Positions 11,301-23,443 of a stretch of DNA of 64,000 bases are shown piece after piece. This stretch comes from Sarcocystis neurona (lineage: Eukaryota; Apicomplexa; Conoidasida; Eucoccidiorida; Sarcocystidae), in assembly GCA_000727475.1 (NCBI GenBank), contig KL647321.1, forward strand, positions 372,001 to 436,000, given 5' to 3'. Below the pieces are notes generated by a model. It was not told the DNA's origin, made no database searches, and saw only the letters and a list, made by a program, of their open reading frames with translations. The translations under genes and the position numbers were made by a program. Position 1 is the stretch's first letter. Every line of letters begins with the position of its first letter.

Positions 11301-11580
11301 CAAAAAAGTTGCCATCACAAAACGAAAAGCTGGATTCGTCGTTTTGCTCAGACGAGTCTTTTCTGAAGCCTTTTTCTCAAGGGTAAAGCAAAATGCAGAG
11401 TAGTTACACACGCTGTTTCATCAGTGGCCCGAATCGGAAAAAATCTACAGCAGGCTTGCACAGTAGGTGCGCTTGCGGTGACATAGAGAGGATAGCATAC
11501 CACCACAAAAACCTAAACTAAACACGAAACACAGCAGTGGGCACAGGAGCAGAAGTCGTAGATTCAGAAGCAGGAAGCTG
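5380..11580. other. Repeat-poor segment without supportable genes
   Basis: For about 6.2 kb the sequence loses the CAG, TA and pyrimidine-rich character of the rest of the window and has balanced base composition. An AC run at about 5332-5370 lies just to its left and CAG sequence starts just to its right. The longest open frames (for example minus 9359-9910 and plus 6764-7171) have ordinary composition but no recognisable domain and no clear splice context. E. tenella chromosome 1 has been described as alternating feature-poor and feature-rich blocks, and this fits the feature-poor type. I see no gene, tRNA or transposon domain that I can defend. Confidence 0.55.
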
Positions 11581-11603
11581 AGCATCAATCCAACCGGCGG
11601 TGC

Positions 11604-11942
11604 ATGCACGGACGTGAGCGGCAGCTGCAGAAATGCCAGCGCACAGACAGGGGCAGCACCATCACGAGTACCACAACACGACAAGCAGAAACAGCAACAC
11701 AAGATGCAGCTGCAACTCACGCAGCAGTAGGACGAGCACGTGTAGCAGCTGCAGAACAAGATGCGAAAGAAAAAGACAACGGCAGAGGAAACAGCGGCAA
11801 CAGCTGCAGAGCAAATATCAGCGACAGATCATGCTTCAGAGGCAGCGGCAACAACACGAGCGGCGACAGCAGCAGCCCGAGACTTACTGTAAGGAGCGCT
11901 AGCAGCCATATGTTCACTGTCCCTCTCTACGTTTTGGTTTGA
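11604..11942 (+). CDS. Possible small hypothetical protein (CAG-rich)
   Basis: An ATG at 11604 opens 112 codons ending in TGA at 11942. The translation begins MHGRERQLQKCQRTD, passes through Thr/Ala/Gln-rich sequence and ends in Ser/Gly/Asn-rich sequence and a short hydrophobic tail. No domain is recognised. A second frame from about 11755 to 11900 gives a basic Gln-rich peptide of equal plausibility, so the true frame, if there is one, is uncertain. Confidence 0.2.
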   Translation: MHGRERQLQKCQRTDRGSTITSTTTRQAETATQDAAATHAAVGRARVAAAEQDAKEKDNGRGNSGNSCRANISDRSCFRGSGNNTSGDSSSPRLTVRSASSHMFTVPLYVLV

Positions 11943-12507
11943 TCACTAGGTCTGCCCCGTGCATGACGTGCTTCTGGTACACTCTTTACATCACACCTAC
12001 GATGCGGTACATCCGCTTGGAAGCTTCTTTCTCTTTCCCTAGCTGCTCTTCGAATTCACCTGTTCAGTCTCTCTTCTTCGAAAGAACACGCTGCGGCAGC
12101 TGCGGTGCAAGGGCACAGCAACAGCAACACGAAGACAAAGAATTTGCAGTTGCACGACAGATAACAGAAGGCAACAGCTGCCACGCCAACGGGTGCAATA
12201 GAACAAGCAGCACAAGAAGCAGCGCACCATTACGACAATATACCAGCAGCAATACAAGCAGTTGCAACAGCAACACGAGAAGTCCCGCACCAGCACACAA
12301 ATACATCAGTAGCGACATAGGCAGCAACAGCAGCAGCAGCACAAGAAAGCATCAAAAACGGAGCGAAACCGGCAGCAAACACCTTGGTGGGAATCAAAAT
12401 ATACAAAGGATTGACTGGATGAGAAAGAAAATAGAAATAGCAGCAGATCTGCAGCAGCAAAAAAGAAACAGCACGACGAACAAACACGACGATATAAGGA
12501 AGTACAG

Positions 12508-12828
12508 TTGAAATCGCATTACAACCAGAGCAGCAACGGCACAATAAAGAGCTGCAATCGCACAAAAAGCGTCTACGGGCAAAAGCAGCTCCATCCGACA
12601 CAACAGAGTAGTCACAGGAGAACAGCAACCGATGTAGCAGCACAAGCAGCAGAGGAAGCCGGAAAAGCAAGGCAACAGCATAAAGAGCAACAACAGCGGC
12701 ACAGAGAACATCTGTTGCAGCTGCACGAGACACAGCAGCAGTGGTATAGACACCACCTGCAGCAGGATAAGAAGCATTGCCTGCAACGGCTGCGCTCGAT
12801 AAAGAGACAACACAAGTTTAAGAAATAG
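12508..12828 (+). CDS. Exon-like Gln/His/Glu-rich open frame
   Basis: The frame is open from just after a stop near 12508 to a TAG at 12828 and has no ATG, so it could only be an internal or last exon. From about 12610 it encodes a helix-prone polar sequence (ATDVAAQAAEEAGKARQQ, later HLLQLHETQQQWYRHHLQQ) ending in a basic tail. The mix of Glu, His, Trp, Tyr and Lys exceeds what a pure CAG array would give. No domain is recognised and no upstream exon can be assigned with confidence. Confidence 0.22.
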   Translation: MKSHYNQSSNGTIKSCNRTKSVYGQKQLHPTQQSSHRRTATDVAAQAAEEAGKARQQHKEQQQRHREHLLQLHETQQQWYRHHLQQDKKHCLQRLRSIKRQHKFKK

Positions 12829-13189
12829 TAACGACGGTACAGGAGATGGTTGCAGCCACACATCGAGCAACCACATGTGCTGCACAGGTAGCAGCAGCAG
12901 GAACACAAGAGGGCTGTAGCCGGACAAGCAGCAACAGTCGCGGCAGCACAATAAGGCAGCAGCAACTGTACAACAAGCAACACCAGCAGAAATGCAGCTG
13001 TACCTGACGCACAAGAAGGATCAGCACGAACGGCAGTGGCAGCACAAGCAGCAGCAGATGTCACCGTAGACACAAATGCAATGATATTGTTTCGCGTTAT
13101 CACAGTAAGTGTCTGCTTTTCACGGAGTGCGTGTGTGCCGAAGTCAACAAGTGTCACCATGCATAGATGTACAACTCTTCACGACGCCA

Positions 13190-13348
13190 GCAAAATATAT
13201 ATATATATATACGTATATTTATTTCTTCCACTAGATGCGTATATGTAAATACCAGCTCAAAGGTATAAGCGACGACTTCGTACCTATAACTCTACATATA
13301 TATATATATACACGCATACACAGACGGCTGAACTCCACGGGTGCACGT

Positions 13349-13385
<37 letters not shown>

Positions 13386-14830
13386 CATGCGTATCGATGT
13401 GTATATATTTCTGCAGACGTCGTGCACCTGCGTCTATACGAGTGTATACATACACCTGCGTGAAATAGAGCCATATACGAGAAAGACGAGCTGCATGAGA
13501 AGCATCCACATAGATCTACACTTTTCTGGGAGTCACACGTTGAGAAGATGCGGAGGCACAACTCAACATTTTGTTCTTGCAAAGGCGACGCATGCATTCG
13601 TCGATATTCTTACCAAGGAAGAGAAAGAGCTCCTCTCTTTTTCACTTTTGTTCTACAGCCCTTATTTCTGTCCTGTTTGCCGTTGCTGGGGAGGGAGAGA
13701 GACCTGCTGTCTGCGTGTGGATGAGCCCCGAAGACTGGTGGATCTCTGCGTCAGTGCTTACCTGGGCAGTCAAACGCGTGCACGTCAATAAAGAAGCAGA
13801 GCACGAAAACCGAGAGAAATGGAAAGCGACACGGCAAGAGAAGGAAACGGAGAAAGCTGCAAAGGAAAAAGAGTTTCCCTCAGACAGACATGCAATTACG
13901 TTGACGGCAGTCTCTATACCAGTGACACGCGCGTGTCTCTGTTTATATACTACAAAGCTGTGTGTAGGTACACATTTATGACGAGCTGGTACACTCGACT
14001 TTCACAAGAAGCGCAGGAAAAGAATGCAAGTAATAAAAACTGTCTTCGACACATTCCGTCCATCTTCGTGAAAATCTGCTGTCGAAAATCTCTTCAAAAG
14101 ACGCGTCTTGAGTGAAAAACTCATACGCACCTAATCTAGCAGCGGAACCTGTATATATTTGTAGATATACACACGCATATCTGTACATGGTGATCTATAT
14201 ATATGTATATATATATGCATATATATAGAGAGAGAGGTGTGAATGCATGTTTGTGTTTGTGTGTGTGTGTGTGTTTGTTTGTTTGTTTGTTTCCACATAT
14301 ATATATATATATATATACGTATACATGTTTATGTATTTATCTAGGTTTATTTGTCTAAATAGATTGAACCACGTATGGCAAGGGATGCGTGGACATACAT
14401 AAATACGCGTGTGTACATCCACATGTAGAGATGTGTGTATTATGTATCAAGAATATATACACGTATGTATACCTGTATGCGTGTACATATATGTAGACGC
14501 GTTTGCGTGTGTACTGCCTGAGTGACAAAAACGGATGTGTTTGCCTGGTTTACACACACCGAAGGAGTGCAAATAATTTGCGACCAGGAACCAAGCTCGT
14601 TAAATAGAATCACGCCAGCTCCAACGATGCGCTTAATCCTTCACTGTGTGCACACTGAGCTGTCCTCTTGATATGTCTGTATACAGGCAGGTTGACAGAC
14701 ACAGCGGTGGAGACACACAAAGAGCTAGAGTTATACACATATATGGAGATAAATAGATAGACAAGCCGGCAGATAGATAAATAGATAGATGTGTAGACAC
14801 AGAGATAAGCAGACAAGCGAGGGTATAGGG
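13190..14830. repeat. TA-rich microsatellite region
   Basis: Long TA runs occur at about 13195-13215, 13290-13312, 13349-13381, 14194-14232 and 14298-14322, with a GT run at about 14258-14290 and ATAGATAG-type tetranucleotide motifs around 14745-14800. Between them, 13480-14110 is mixed sequence with no ORF that I can defend. Confidence 0.8.
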
Positions 14831-14879
14831 AGACATGTAGATGTACTTTGATAGGAACCACTATGAGGGCACTACAATT

Positions 14880-16140
14880 TCTACGCAGATAGGCGAGTCA
14901 AATTTCAAGCAGTACCGCTGGCAGCGTGGGTCTACAATATAGTACAGGCAGAGACATAGAGAGGCCACTTGCTTGTGATTCCGTAAGTATAAACACATAG
15001 CGCAGACTGAGTTCAAGTGTGATGATTTCTTCGATTACGCGCGGAGAAACGAGTCAGGTCAGTAAATTAGCATGTCATTTCTCGGATAAAACGTGTGCGC
15101 GACGGGGAAATATCTCGCATTCCGCAACGACAAGGCAGCGGGGAAGGAGATCTGTCGTGCGTGTAGACGGCGGGGAAAATGCTGCAAGTTCCCGTCGAAA
15201 AAGTCGCCTAAACAACACTTTAGGAAGGTTTACTCAGCGTAACCTGACAACTTTTTGGTCTGGTGAGGACGAAGAGGCGTCTGCACATCGGTACTCGGAA
15301 GAATCAGAAATCTCTTTACGTCCCGGCCACGAAAATCATCGCTGCGTATCTCGATGTTCTCGAGAGTGGAGAGTACGATACCTCAGGGACAGGCAGTACT
15401 AGTAAAACTGAAAGACTTTCACATATACTGAAATCCCCACCCTGTGCGCAGTTGAACATCCATCCTGAATTAAACTCCCTTCAGAACGGCAGAAGTCGTC
15501 AGAAAGGGGCAACAGCGATTGATTCTGAGCTTCCGAGTTGTAACACGAGGGGAAAAATTTCTAGGAATTGAAGCCCAGCTTCGGTTTAAAACGGAATTGC
15601 CCCGCAAAGCCCAGACCCGTATTCATACACCCTTCCCTGTGGGAAGGCGGACGTTTTTGCAAGTGGCAGTCGAAACTCTTTCCCGCCGCGCAGCCTAGAA
15701 GACCAGGACGAAGCGTGCTTCTAATGACAACCCAAAAAGATTACCACGCGACTTGAAAGTGTAGGAGGTAGGAAATTCAGTACTCAAAGCGTATCCTACT
15801 ATAGCGATGCGTAATGGCTTCAACAGGTGCGTGCACGACGAAGAAATTCGCGCCACGCCCATATTAAATATCGCACTGCCCATCGAAGCTGACGCTGCTT
15901 TTGGACGAGGAAATGAGAGCTCCTTGTGAAAAAAATGTAGGTTATAACGAATCGGACAAAGACGAAAGGTGAGAGAAGGGGAAACCAGTTACACCTCGTT
16001 AGGAAACTCGTGTACTCAAGAAATACAGAAAATTCGAAAACACCTGACCAGGCCTCTAATTGTAGCGCGCGACGAAGCAGGAACGTTACAATATATGTGC
16101 GAAAGTATGCACGCCGCATAGCTACCATAATAGCAATGCC
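14880..16140. other. Mixed unique sequence, no gene seen
   Basis: The composition is balanced and repeat-poor. Short frames around 15019-15571 have no start context, splice context or recognisable motif that would separate them from chance. Nothing is annotated here. Confidence 0.4.
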
Positions 16141-16149
16141 TCTCACACA

Positions 16150-17480
16150 TAATCATGCAATCCTATATATTGTTTGCTTCATGTGTATACGTCCATATGC
16201 CTTTGTATCCAGATATTTTTATATACATATATACATGTATATGTCTACTATACATGCATACGTATATGTGTTGTGTGTGTGTGTGTGTGTGTGTGTATAC
16301 CTCTTTGCACGCGTATAGTTTCTCGTATACAAATTACGAATGGCAAGAAGCCAGACACTACCGTTCTTCACTATGGTGGGGAACTAAAGCGTGCTCAAGA
16401 GAGTGTGAAAATATATACCTGGTTTTAACTCCCGGAGTGCGTATAACCGAAAGCCCATTCCTACACCTACACATCGGCATACAAAGGTACACCGTACACA
16501 AGTAAGGCATACACGTATAGGCGCGGATATACGTATATATATATATATAAGTATCAACTAGGCACCTCTGTATAATATATTCGTACGCATGTCTGCGTTT
16601 TAAAACGAGTGTGACAGAGATCCACGAAGCAGAGCAGAAGGACCAGAGATTATTACAAAGAGAACCGAGGAAACTCTCTATTAAAGCCTTTGAGCGCCGT
16701 GGGCGTCACGAGTCAAAACAAATATGCAATACTTCGAAGGTTGACGGACACGGGTACTTGTCACTCTTCATCACGGCCTGCGAAACTATGATGTATTTCC
16801 ACGCACAGTGGCGCTGAAAAGGTGTGGTCTTCACACCCCGACGGAATACTCGAGAAACCGAGTTCACTAATTCTTTGATACACGTCTGCCTACACGTGTG
16901 CAGCAAACAAGCAAAAGAAGGTCTTTTTTCCGGAGAAAGACAGGCACGGCGATGTGTAACACGTCCACAGATACACAGTCAGGCTCATTACACCTCCGCT
17001 TGGAAGACAAAGAGAAATTTCCACATAGATACGTACGAGTGGAAACTCTTTATATGATTTGTTTGTCGAGGGTAGATCTGCGTGTCTGCATCTTCTTGCG
17101 TATACATAGATGTATGCATGTGTATATATGTCTACATGTTACACGTGTTTCTCCTTAGACGATTTGGTTACTGAATGTAGAGCTGTGTCTCGTGTCTTCA
17201 CGTACATACACAGATGTGTGTATGTGTATATATAGTTGTATCTCACAGTTGTTTCTTTCATGCGTAGTACATTTTTGTGCGTTCGTAGTCATGAAGTGCA
17301 GAAATACCTTTTTACTTACATTGCCGTGGAGATAAACGCGTGTACGTGCATCTAAATTATCTATACGTATAAACATTAGCGGCATCCATGTTTCGCTATA
17401 TTGTTGTCGTGAGTTCTACCTGCCTACGTGTATATACGCATATATATATATATATATATTTACATGTAGTTGCATTGCTC
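16150..17480. repeat. TA and TG microsatellites in intergenic DNA
   Basis: A TG run of about 14 units lies at 16269-16296, and TA runs at 16531-16548 and 17438-17460, embedded in TACATG/TATACG-rich sequence. The stretch 16600-17060 is less repetitive but shows no supportable gene. Confidence 0.75.
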
Positions 17481-17705
17481 TGCGCTGCGGATCTGCTACG
17501 CATGTATCTATCCATCTCTCTGTAGATACCGGCTGCGTATATGTATAGTGACTCTTGTATTTTGTAGACAAATACATATTGTTGCTGGATAAATACATAT
17601 AGACTCTCGCGACATTGTTGCGTACAAATTTAAATAGGTGTTGTATTATTGTGTAGCACACACCTCTCTCTCTATATGTGTGCATATATCTTCATACAGG
17701 CATTC

Positions 17706-18059
17706 CTACGTATTCGATCCCGTTACGCACTGCCCCGCTAGACCGGCAGCCACTGCATCGCAAAACGAGGAGTTTCCATGTGAAGACAAGACACTTTTTC
17801 TCTCTTTTACTTCCTTTTGTTGTCGATCCTCCCGTGCGAGGTCCCCGGCCAGTTTGATGTGGACATGGACATTATCTACGTCGATAAAATAACACGCCGC
17901 CCCGCCATTTTCCCCGGGTGTCTGCGCCGTGACTTTCGTCGGGCCGTAGTCAACTGTCACTTTATTTCGATCTTCTTCGTCGTCGTCAGCTCTCTTCTGT
18001 TTTCTTGGTGCCTCTCTTCCTTTCTCTATCTGTCGTTTGCTCTCCCTGGGCACATACAC
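17706..18059. other. Coding-like block of uncertain strand
   Basis: On the minus strand a 117-codon frame has ordinary protein composition, with an acidic/basic N-terminal part and the stretch GGAACYFIDVDNVHVHIKLAG; it begins at a GTG, so it would need an upstream exon. On the plus strand, 17841-17917 could be an exon: a pyrimidine-rich tract ends in GCGAG at 17840, the frame reads VPGQFDVDMDIIYVDKITRR, and GT lies at 17918 after CCCCGG. The flanks are C/T-rich on the plus strand, as in introns of plus-strand genes here, which slightly favours plus. Neither reading has a recognised domain. Confidence 0.3.
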
Positions 18060-18229
18060 GAGTACCTACCATCTGCAAAAGTGTGGAGTCGCCGTGAAGC
18101 TACGCGAACACGTCGTACTCACGCATGTATGGGTTGTTATATCTCCCACGCACACACAGAAGGCCGAATGAGCCTTTATTCCATATTTCCCCTATCAGTC
18201 TCCATATGTCAACAGATATATCTGTGGAC

Positions 18230-18520
18230 CTGTCTGTTGCCCCCGATCGCTTGCCGTCGTCGATTCTCCCCTTCTCTCCGTCGGGTGCGCGGTCGAGCCC
18301 TGTTGGGCGACACCTTCCTTTTTCTTCTTTCTTTCCAGTCTCTTCTTCTCTCTCCCTTCGTTCTTCTCTCTTGCCCTTTCCTCTTTCGTCTTTCCTCGCG
18401 CTTTTCTCCGCCCTCCGCTTCTTTCCGTCCTTCTCTTCACCGCGTCCTCTCCACTGTCCGTCCCTGCACTTCGTGCTTTCCTCGGCGAAGTCGCTCTGTT
18501 CGATAAAGTCGCCTTTATAT
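18230..18520. other. Pyrimidine-rich tract (plus strand)
   Basis: TTCTTC/CTCTCC-rich sequence with long stop-free frames on both strands caused by composition. No exon or gene is supported. It resembles the intron and 5'-flank sequence seen beside other plus-strand genes in this window. Confidence 0.4.
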
Positions 18521-18989
18521 TAATATATATAAGTGTGTACACGCATCTCCAAGAAAGGACACAGCTAGAATACGTCATTCTTTGTAAAGACACGCTGATG
18601 ACTCTCTTTCCTCCTTTGTTGCTGCCCCCTGTGGACTTCCGTCCCGGACAGGCCCGCACATTTCCCCTTCCGTTTCGCAGGCGGCAAGACATCGCGTGAG
18701 AAGGACGACTTCTCCAAAGAGACGTCATTCTGGTTCTTCTTCGAAAAGGTGCACCACATATCCTCCTGCATGTCTCTCCTCCTCTAAGCTTTTCTACGGT
18801 GCATGCTTCCTCTGTGCTCCAGTCAAACTACGCCGGACGTTCAGAGTTCTCTTACTACTTCTCCTTTTCTTCATATGTCAATATAACCGAACGAATTATA
18901 TATTTTTACCTCTTCCTCGTCCTTTGTCGCCCTCCGGTTCCCGCTCCATTTCTGAATAACTATACACGTAGACATACGCACATTATGGA

Positions 18990-20968
18990 GCGACGCACAC
19001 GCTGTTTTACATATATTCGTACTATATATATGTATATATATATATGTGTATGCGTTATATATGTATATATATTATATATGTTATATATAATGTGTGTATA
19101 TATGTATGTGTATATATATGTATATATATGTATATTTTGTATGTATACATATATACATTATATGTCGCTAGCTGGGAGTATGTACACGTAGTACACATAG
19201 CAGTGTAGGAACTTGTGTATATCTGAGTAATTGTAGGAACTCCTTGTAGTAGACGTACTTGGTAGACCCATCTCTGAAGAGAGGCCCAGACAAAGAAACG
19301 TCTGCACAGCTTCATTTTCATATAGACGTGAAAACGTACATATTGTAGTGTAACTTATACCTTATATATCTACACATATATATATATATATATATATATG
19401 TCTCTCACTCTCTATACGTATGCGTGTATGGACCGCGTATATGTTACACACTCACACACACACAGACGCACAGAGATATGTAGAGAAACTCGTGCCCCGT
19501 CTACATATATGTAGATATATCTATACATATATATATATATATGTATCTTTATACACATCAGTGTATGTATCCCTGTAGATACAGATCTATACATATACAT
19601 CTATAAGCATTGTATACGTATATAAATGAATATATATATATATGTATTACAGAGGTGGTTACAAATATATACGTTTATATATGTGTTTGAATATCCAGCT
19701 ATACATCAACAGAGTCACATATGCGTGTACTTCTCCTATATATTCATATATCTGTATCTATATATAAATGGGTATATGCATATCTGTGTATGCATGTCTG
19801 AGTATTGGGTATGTGTATATGCCTACATGGAGGCAACATATTTACCTATGTGGAATATATATATATAGGTACACATAGGTATACCTGTATGGACGTATAC
19901 GTATATATCAACACTTCCCGCCTCTTGAGACGTATAGAGTTATATATACACACATATATATATTATATATTTACATAGATACTGGTGTCTATGCGTCTAG
20001 ATGTCTGCCAGTTCACACGCACCTCTATGCATATGGACATATTATCGAGCTCTTCATGTGTCCACGCGTCTCGCAGTGTACACATATATATATATATACG
20101 TATGTCTATTGATGTACATATATATATATATATACATTCATATAGAGAGAAGGACGTTGTATTCACGCGTCTATACGTATGGCACTGCACACATATATAT
20201 GTATATTTCTATATGGGTATCTATATGTACATGTTAATGTATGCGTGTATATATATATATGGATATGTAGAGATCCATACATAGGTATTTATATGGCATG
20301 TTCACATATATATGTATATATATGTACAGATGTATATATGGATATACACATGTGTATGCAAGCATTCCTTCGTAGATAGTGACGCTTCGGTTGGGGAGTG
20401 TACATACACTGCGTCTCGCAACACACGTACATATATATATATATATAAACTCTGTATATTTTGACCTTTCTAAGTCTTGCGATATATGAGTATGGACGGC
20501 GCAATATATTCCTCTTCTTGGTCCTGGACGTTTGTACCTGTGTGGACGCGTGTATGTGTGTATGTGTGTAGACGACAACACCTGAAACTCTGTATATATA
20601 GAAAACATACACGTATACAAATAAACATATATATACGTATATACATATATGTACACGTGCTGGTCTATAGAGGTAAACGCATACGTATATATACACATAT
20701 ATAGAGAGATAGACAGATGTGTCTCTTTATATGTATACGTATGTATATAAGTATACAAGTAAGTGAATAGACACATATACATATGTATATATATACACGC
20801 GTCTGACTATATATGGGGATATATGTATCGTGTGTGTGTGTGTATACGTACGCTAGTTACTTCCTTTTGCATGTCCAATGATTTTCTTTGATGCAGGTGT
20901 ATGACACACAGGCCCCGCAACATATCTGTTAATCCATACGGAAATATATACGTATAGATATACATCTA
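18990..20968. repeat. Dense TATATG/TACATA microsatellite field
   Basis: Nearly 2 kb of TATATA, TATGTA and ACATAT motifs with short unique islands near 19190-19320 and 20480-20590. Stop-free frames here give only Tyr/Ile/Cys/Met repeats and are compositional artefacts. Confidence 0.9.
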
Positions 20969-21763
20969 TATATATATATATCTATTTGCATACATATATG
21001 TATATATATATGTATATATCTATGTATATATCTATGTATATATCTATGTGTATATCTATGTGTATATATATATGTATCTATGTATATATATNNNNNNNNN
21101 NNNNNNNNNNNNNNNNNNNNNNNNNNNNNNNNNNNNNNNNNNNNNNNNNNNNNNNNNNNNNNNNNNNNNNNNNNNNNNNNNNNNNNNNNNNNNNNNNNNN
21201 NNNNNNNNNNNNNNNNNNNNNNNNNNNNNNNNNNNNNNNNNNNNNNNNNNNNNNNNNNNNNNNNNNNNNNNNNNNNNNNNNNNNNNNNNNNNNNNNNNNN
21301 NNNNNNNNNNNNNNNNNNNNNNNNNNNNNNNNNNNNNNNNNNNNNNNNNNNNNNNNNNNNNNNNNNNNNNNNNNNNNNNNNNNNNNNNNNNNNNNNNNNN
21401 NNNNNNNNNNNNNNNNNNNNNNNNNNNNNNNNNNNNNNNNNNNNNNNNNNNNNNNNNNNNNNNNNNNNNNNNNNNNNNNNNNNNNNNNNNNNNNNNNNNN
21501 NNNNNNNNNNNNNNNNNNNNNNNNNNNNNNNNNNNNNNNNNNNNNNNNNNNNNNNNNNNNNNNNNNNNNNNNNNNNNNNNNNNNNNNNNNNNNNNNNNNN
21601 NNNNNNNNNNNNNNNNNNNNNNNNNNNNNNNNNNNNNNNNTATATATATATATCTATTTGCATACATATATGTATATATATATGTATATATCTATGTATA
21701 TATCTATGTATATATCTATGTGTATATCTATGTGTATATATATATGTATCTATGTATATATAT
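20969..21763. repeat. 123-bp direct repeat flanking an assembly gap
   Basis: The 123 bases 20969-21091 directly before the N run are identical, as far as I can align by eye, to 21641-21763 directly after it (offset 672). The repeat is itself built of TATATCTATG-type units. The copies are either two parts of a larger tandem array or the same locus placed on both sides of the gap. Confidence 0.85.
21092..21640. other. Assembly gap (549 N)
   Basis: A run of 549 undetermined bases lies inside the TA-rich microsatellite. It marks a break the assembler could not cross, and the stated length may be an estimate. Confidence 0.99.
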
Positions 21764-21949
21764 ATATGTGTATATCTATGTATATATCTATGTATATATC
21801 TATGTGTATATATATATGTGTATCTATGTATATATATATATGTGTATATCTATGTATACGTATATGTGTATATATATATGTATATGTATGTAGAGGTGAG
21901 GGGCTTCGTCCTGGAAGTTCGTTCTTTTTTTCTGCCAGGCATGCAAAGA

Positions 21950-22260
21950 AGGGAGAAGAAGGCGACGGAAGAATAAGAAGAGGAGCAAAGTGAAGAGCGA
22001 GAGAAGACAGAAGAAGAAGTGAAGAGGGCACCAAAACAGACAGGCACAGGACGGACATAAAAAAGAAAAAGAAGGCTGGGCAAAAAGCGAGGGGAAAGGA
22101 CGGAAAAGGAAAGCAAGAAGAAGAGAAGAAGAAGAAGGGAAAGGGACGGAGAAGGGAAAGCAAAAGCACTTCAGACGGGAGAAGACGAAGAACTCGAAGA
22201 AGACGAAGAATCCGAAGAAGACGAAGAACTCGAAGAGGAAGACGAAGACGAAGAAGAGGC
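21950..22260 (+). other. Purine-rich GAA/AAG tract
   Basis: Almost pure A/G sequence on the plus strand, rich in GAAGAA and GACGAA. All three plus frames stay open for long stretches, one reading basic (KKTKNPKKTKNSKRKTKTKK), another acidic (DEELEEDEESEEDEELEEED). It ends a few bases before the ATG at 22267. It could be the 5' UTR of that gene, the 3' end of another, or a coding charged tract; composition alone cannot decide. Confidence 0.5.
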
Positions 22261-22266
22261 GCAAAA

Positions 22267-22367
22267 ATGGCTCTGCTTTCAGCAGAAGTTCTCGTGGCGG
22301 TGCTCGTCGCCTTCTCCGTTGTGCGACTCGGGAGCCTCTTCTCTCTCTGGTCTCTGTGGCTCTTCAA
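22267..22367 (+). CDS. Exon 1 of predicted membrane protein (gene model A)
   Basis: An ATG in the context GCAAAAATGG closely matches the start consensus described for Toxoplasma and relatives (AAAATGG). It opens 33 codons, starting MALLSAEVLVAVLVAF and continuing with Leu/Trp-rich hydrophobic sequence, that look like a signal anchor or transmembrane helix. The frame meets a stop at once, but a GTAATA donor at 22368 would end the exon after two bases of a codon. The next good acceptor in that phase is at 23443, and joining there continues the helix as LKILVSVGNVPSP. No family is recognised. The splice is inferred, not observed. Confidence 0.4.
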
Positions 22368-23443
22368 GTAATAAACTTCCCTCCTTTCTTTCTTTCCGTT
22401 TTACACATCCAAGAGTTCACCAACTTAAATAAAATGTATACAGAGACGTTTACTGCTAAATAGACGTATACTCGCATATATATATATGTGTGTGTATTTG
22501 TCCTGGCATTATTGCTGGGATTCCAGCACGGGACCATACGCTCAAAGCGAGGCCACCACTTGGAGGGATGTATTCACGTCTCTTCATACAGCTCTAGCGC
22601 AAGTAAACTTTGATAAACTAAAGCAGAAACACGCACATTTCAAATGTATAAATATCCACCTATCTATCTATCTGTCTATATAAATGTGTGTGTCTTCCCC
22701 CTTTGTGTGTCTACTTCTCTCTCTTTGTACGCATGCATTTATATATATCTTCCCCCGCTATCCGTTCGTTTCTCTTCCCTTCCTCTCTCTCTCTCTGTTC
22801 ACCGGTATATGCCTCTTCTTCTTCTTCTGTCCACGCTTCTCCATGTATACCCAAATATACGTATACATATATATGCATATATATATGTATGTGTATATGT
22901 ACGTGTGTATCTCTCTCTCTCTATATATACGTATATATCTCCATATCTATATATATATGTCTCTCTCTATATATTGTATATGTGGATATATGTGTGTTCT
23001 CCCTCTGTCTAATTTCCTCTCTGTATTGTTTATTCAGGCATACGTGTACATATACACATATATATACGTGGTAGAAGTGAAGAGAGAGAGACGAACCGAA
23101 GTCCACTTTTGGTGTCGGCGACGTAGACGTCTTTGAGTGACCGTTTGCTGCTTTTCGTTTCTCCTTCACTTTTTTGTCGTCTCCTCCTCCTCCTCTCCCT
23201 CCTCGAATCTGTCATATCTACATTTTCTTCTTATATATTTATATGTTTGTGTGCATGTATGTACGTCTCTTCTGCTATATATATATATATATCTGTTTGT
23301 GTGCATGTATGTACGTCTCTTCTGCCCCTCGGGGTTGCTTCTCGTCTCTTCCTTCCTGTTCTGCACACACTCCTCTGTGTATCTCGTCTCTTCGTCTCTT
23401 GGTCGTTCTCTTCCTTCTCTTCTCTTCGGATATCTTTCTGCAG

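Larger units (their letters stand above)
11600..13080 (+). repeat. CAG-rich block (CAG on plus strand)
   Basis: Dense imperfect CAG/GCA/AGC with interspersed ACA and CGG. All three plus frames contain plausible Ala-, Gln- or Ser-rich stretches that start and stop against each other: an Ala/Thr/Glu-rich frame around 11690-11780, a basic Gln-rich frame around 11760-11900, and a Gln/His/Glu-rich frame around 12600-12828. No single frame spans the block, so it is either a multi-exon or decayed low-complexity gene, or non-coding repeat. Confidence 0.8.

Noticed and set aside
18990..20968. Many 60-180 codon frames of Tyr/Ile/Cys/His repeats on both strands
   Set aside because: They arise from TA, TATG and ACAT microsatellites, which are stop-poor in certain registers. 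No start or splice context and no conserved sequence.
21056..21667. Long frames spanning the gap
   Set aside because: Most of each frame is undetermined bases; the rest is TA microsatellite.
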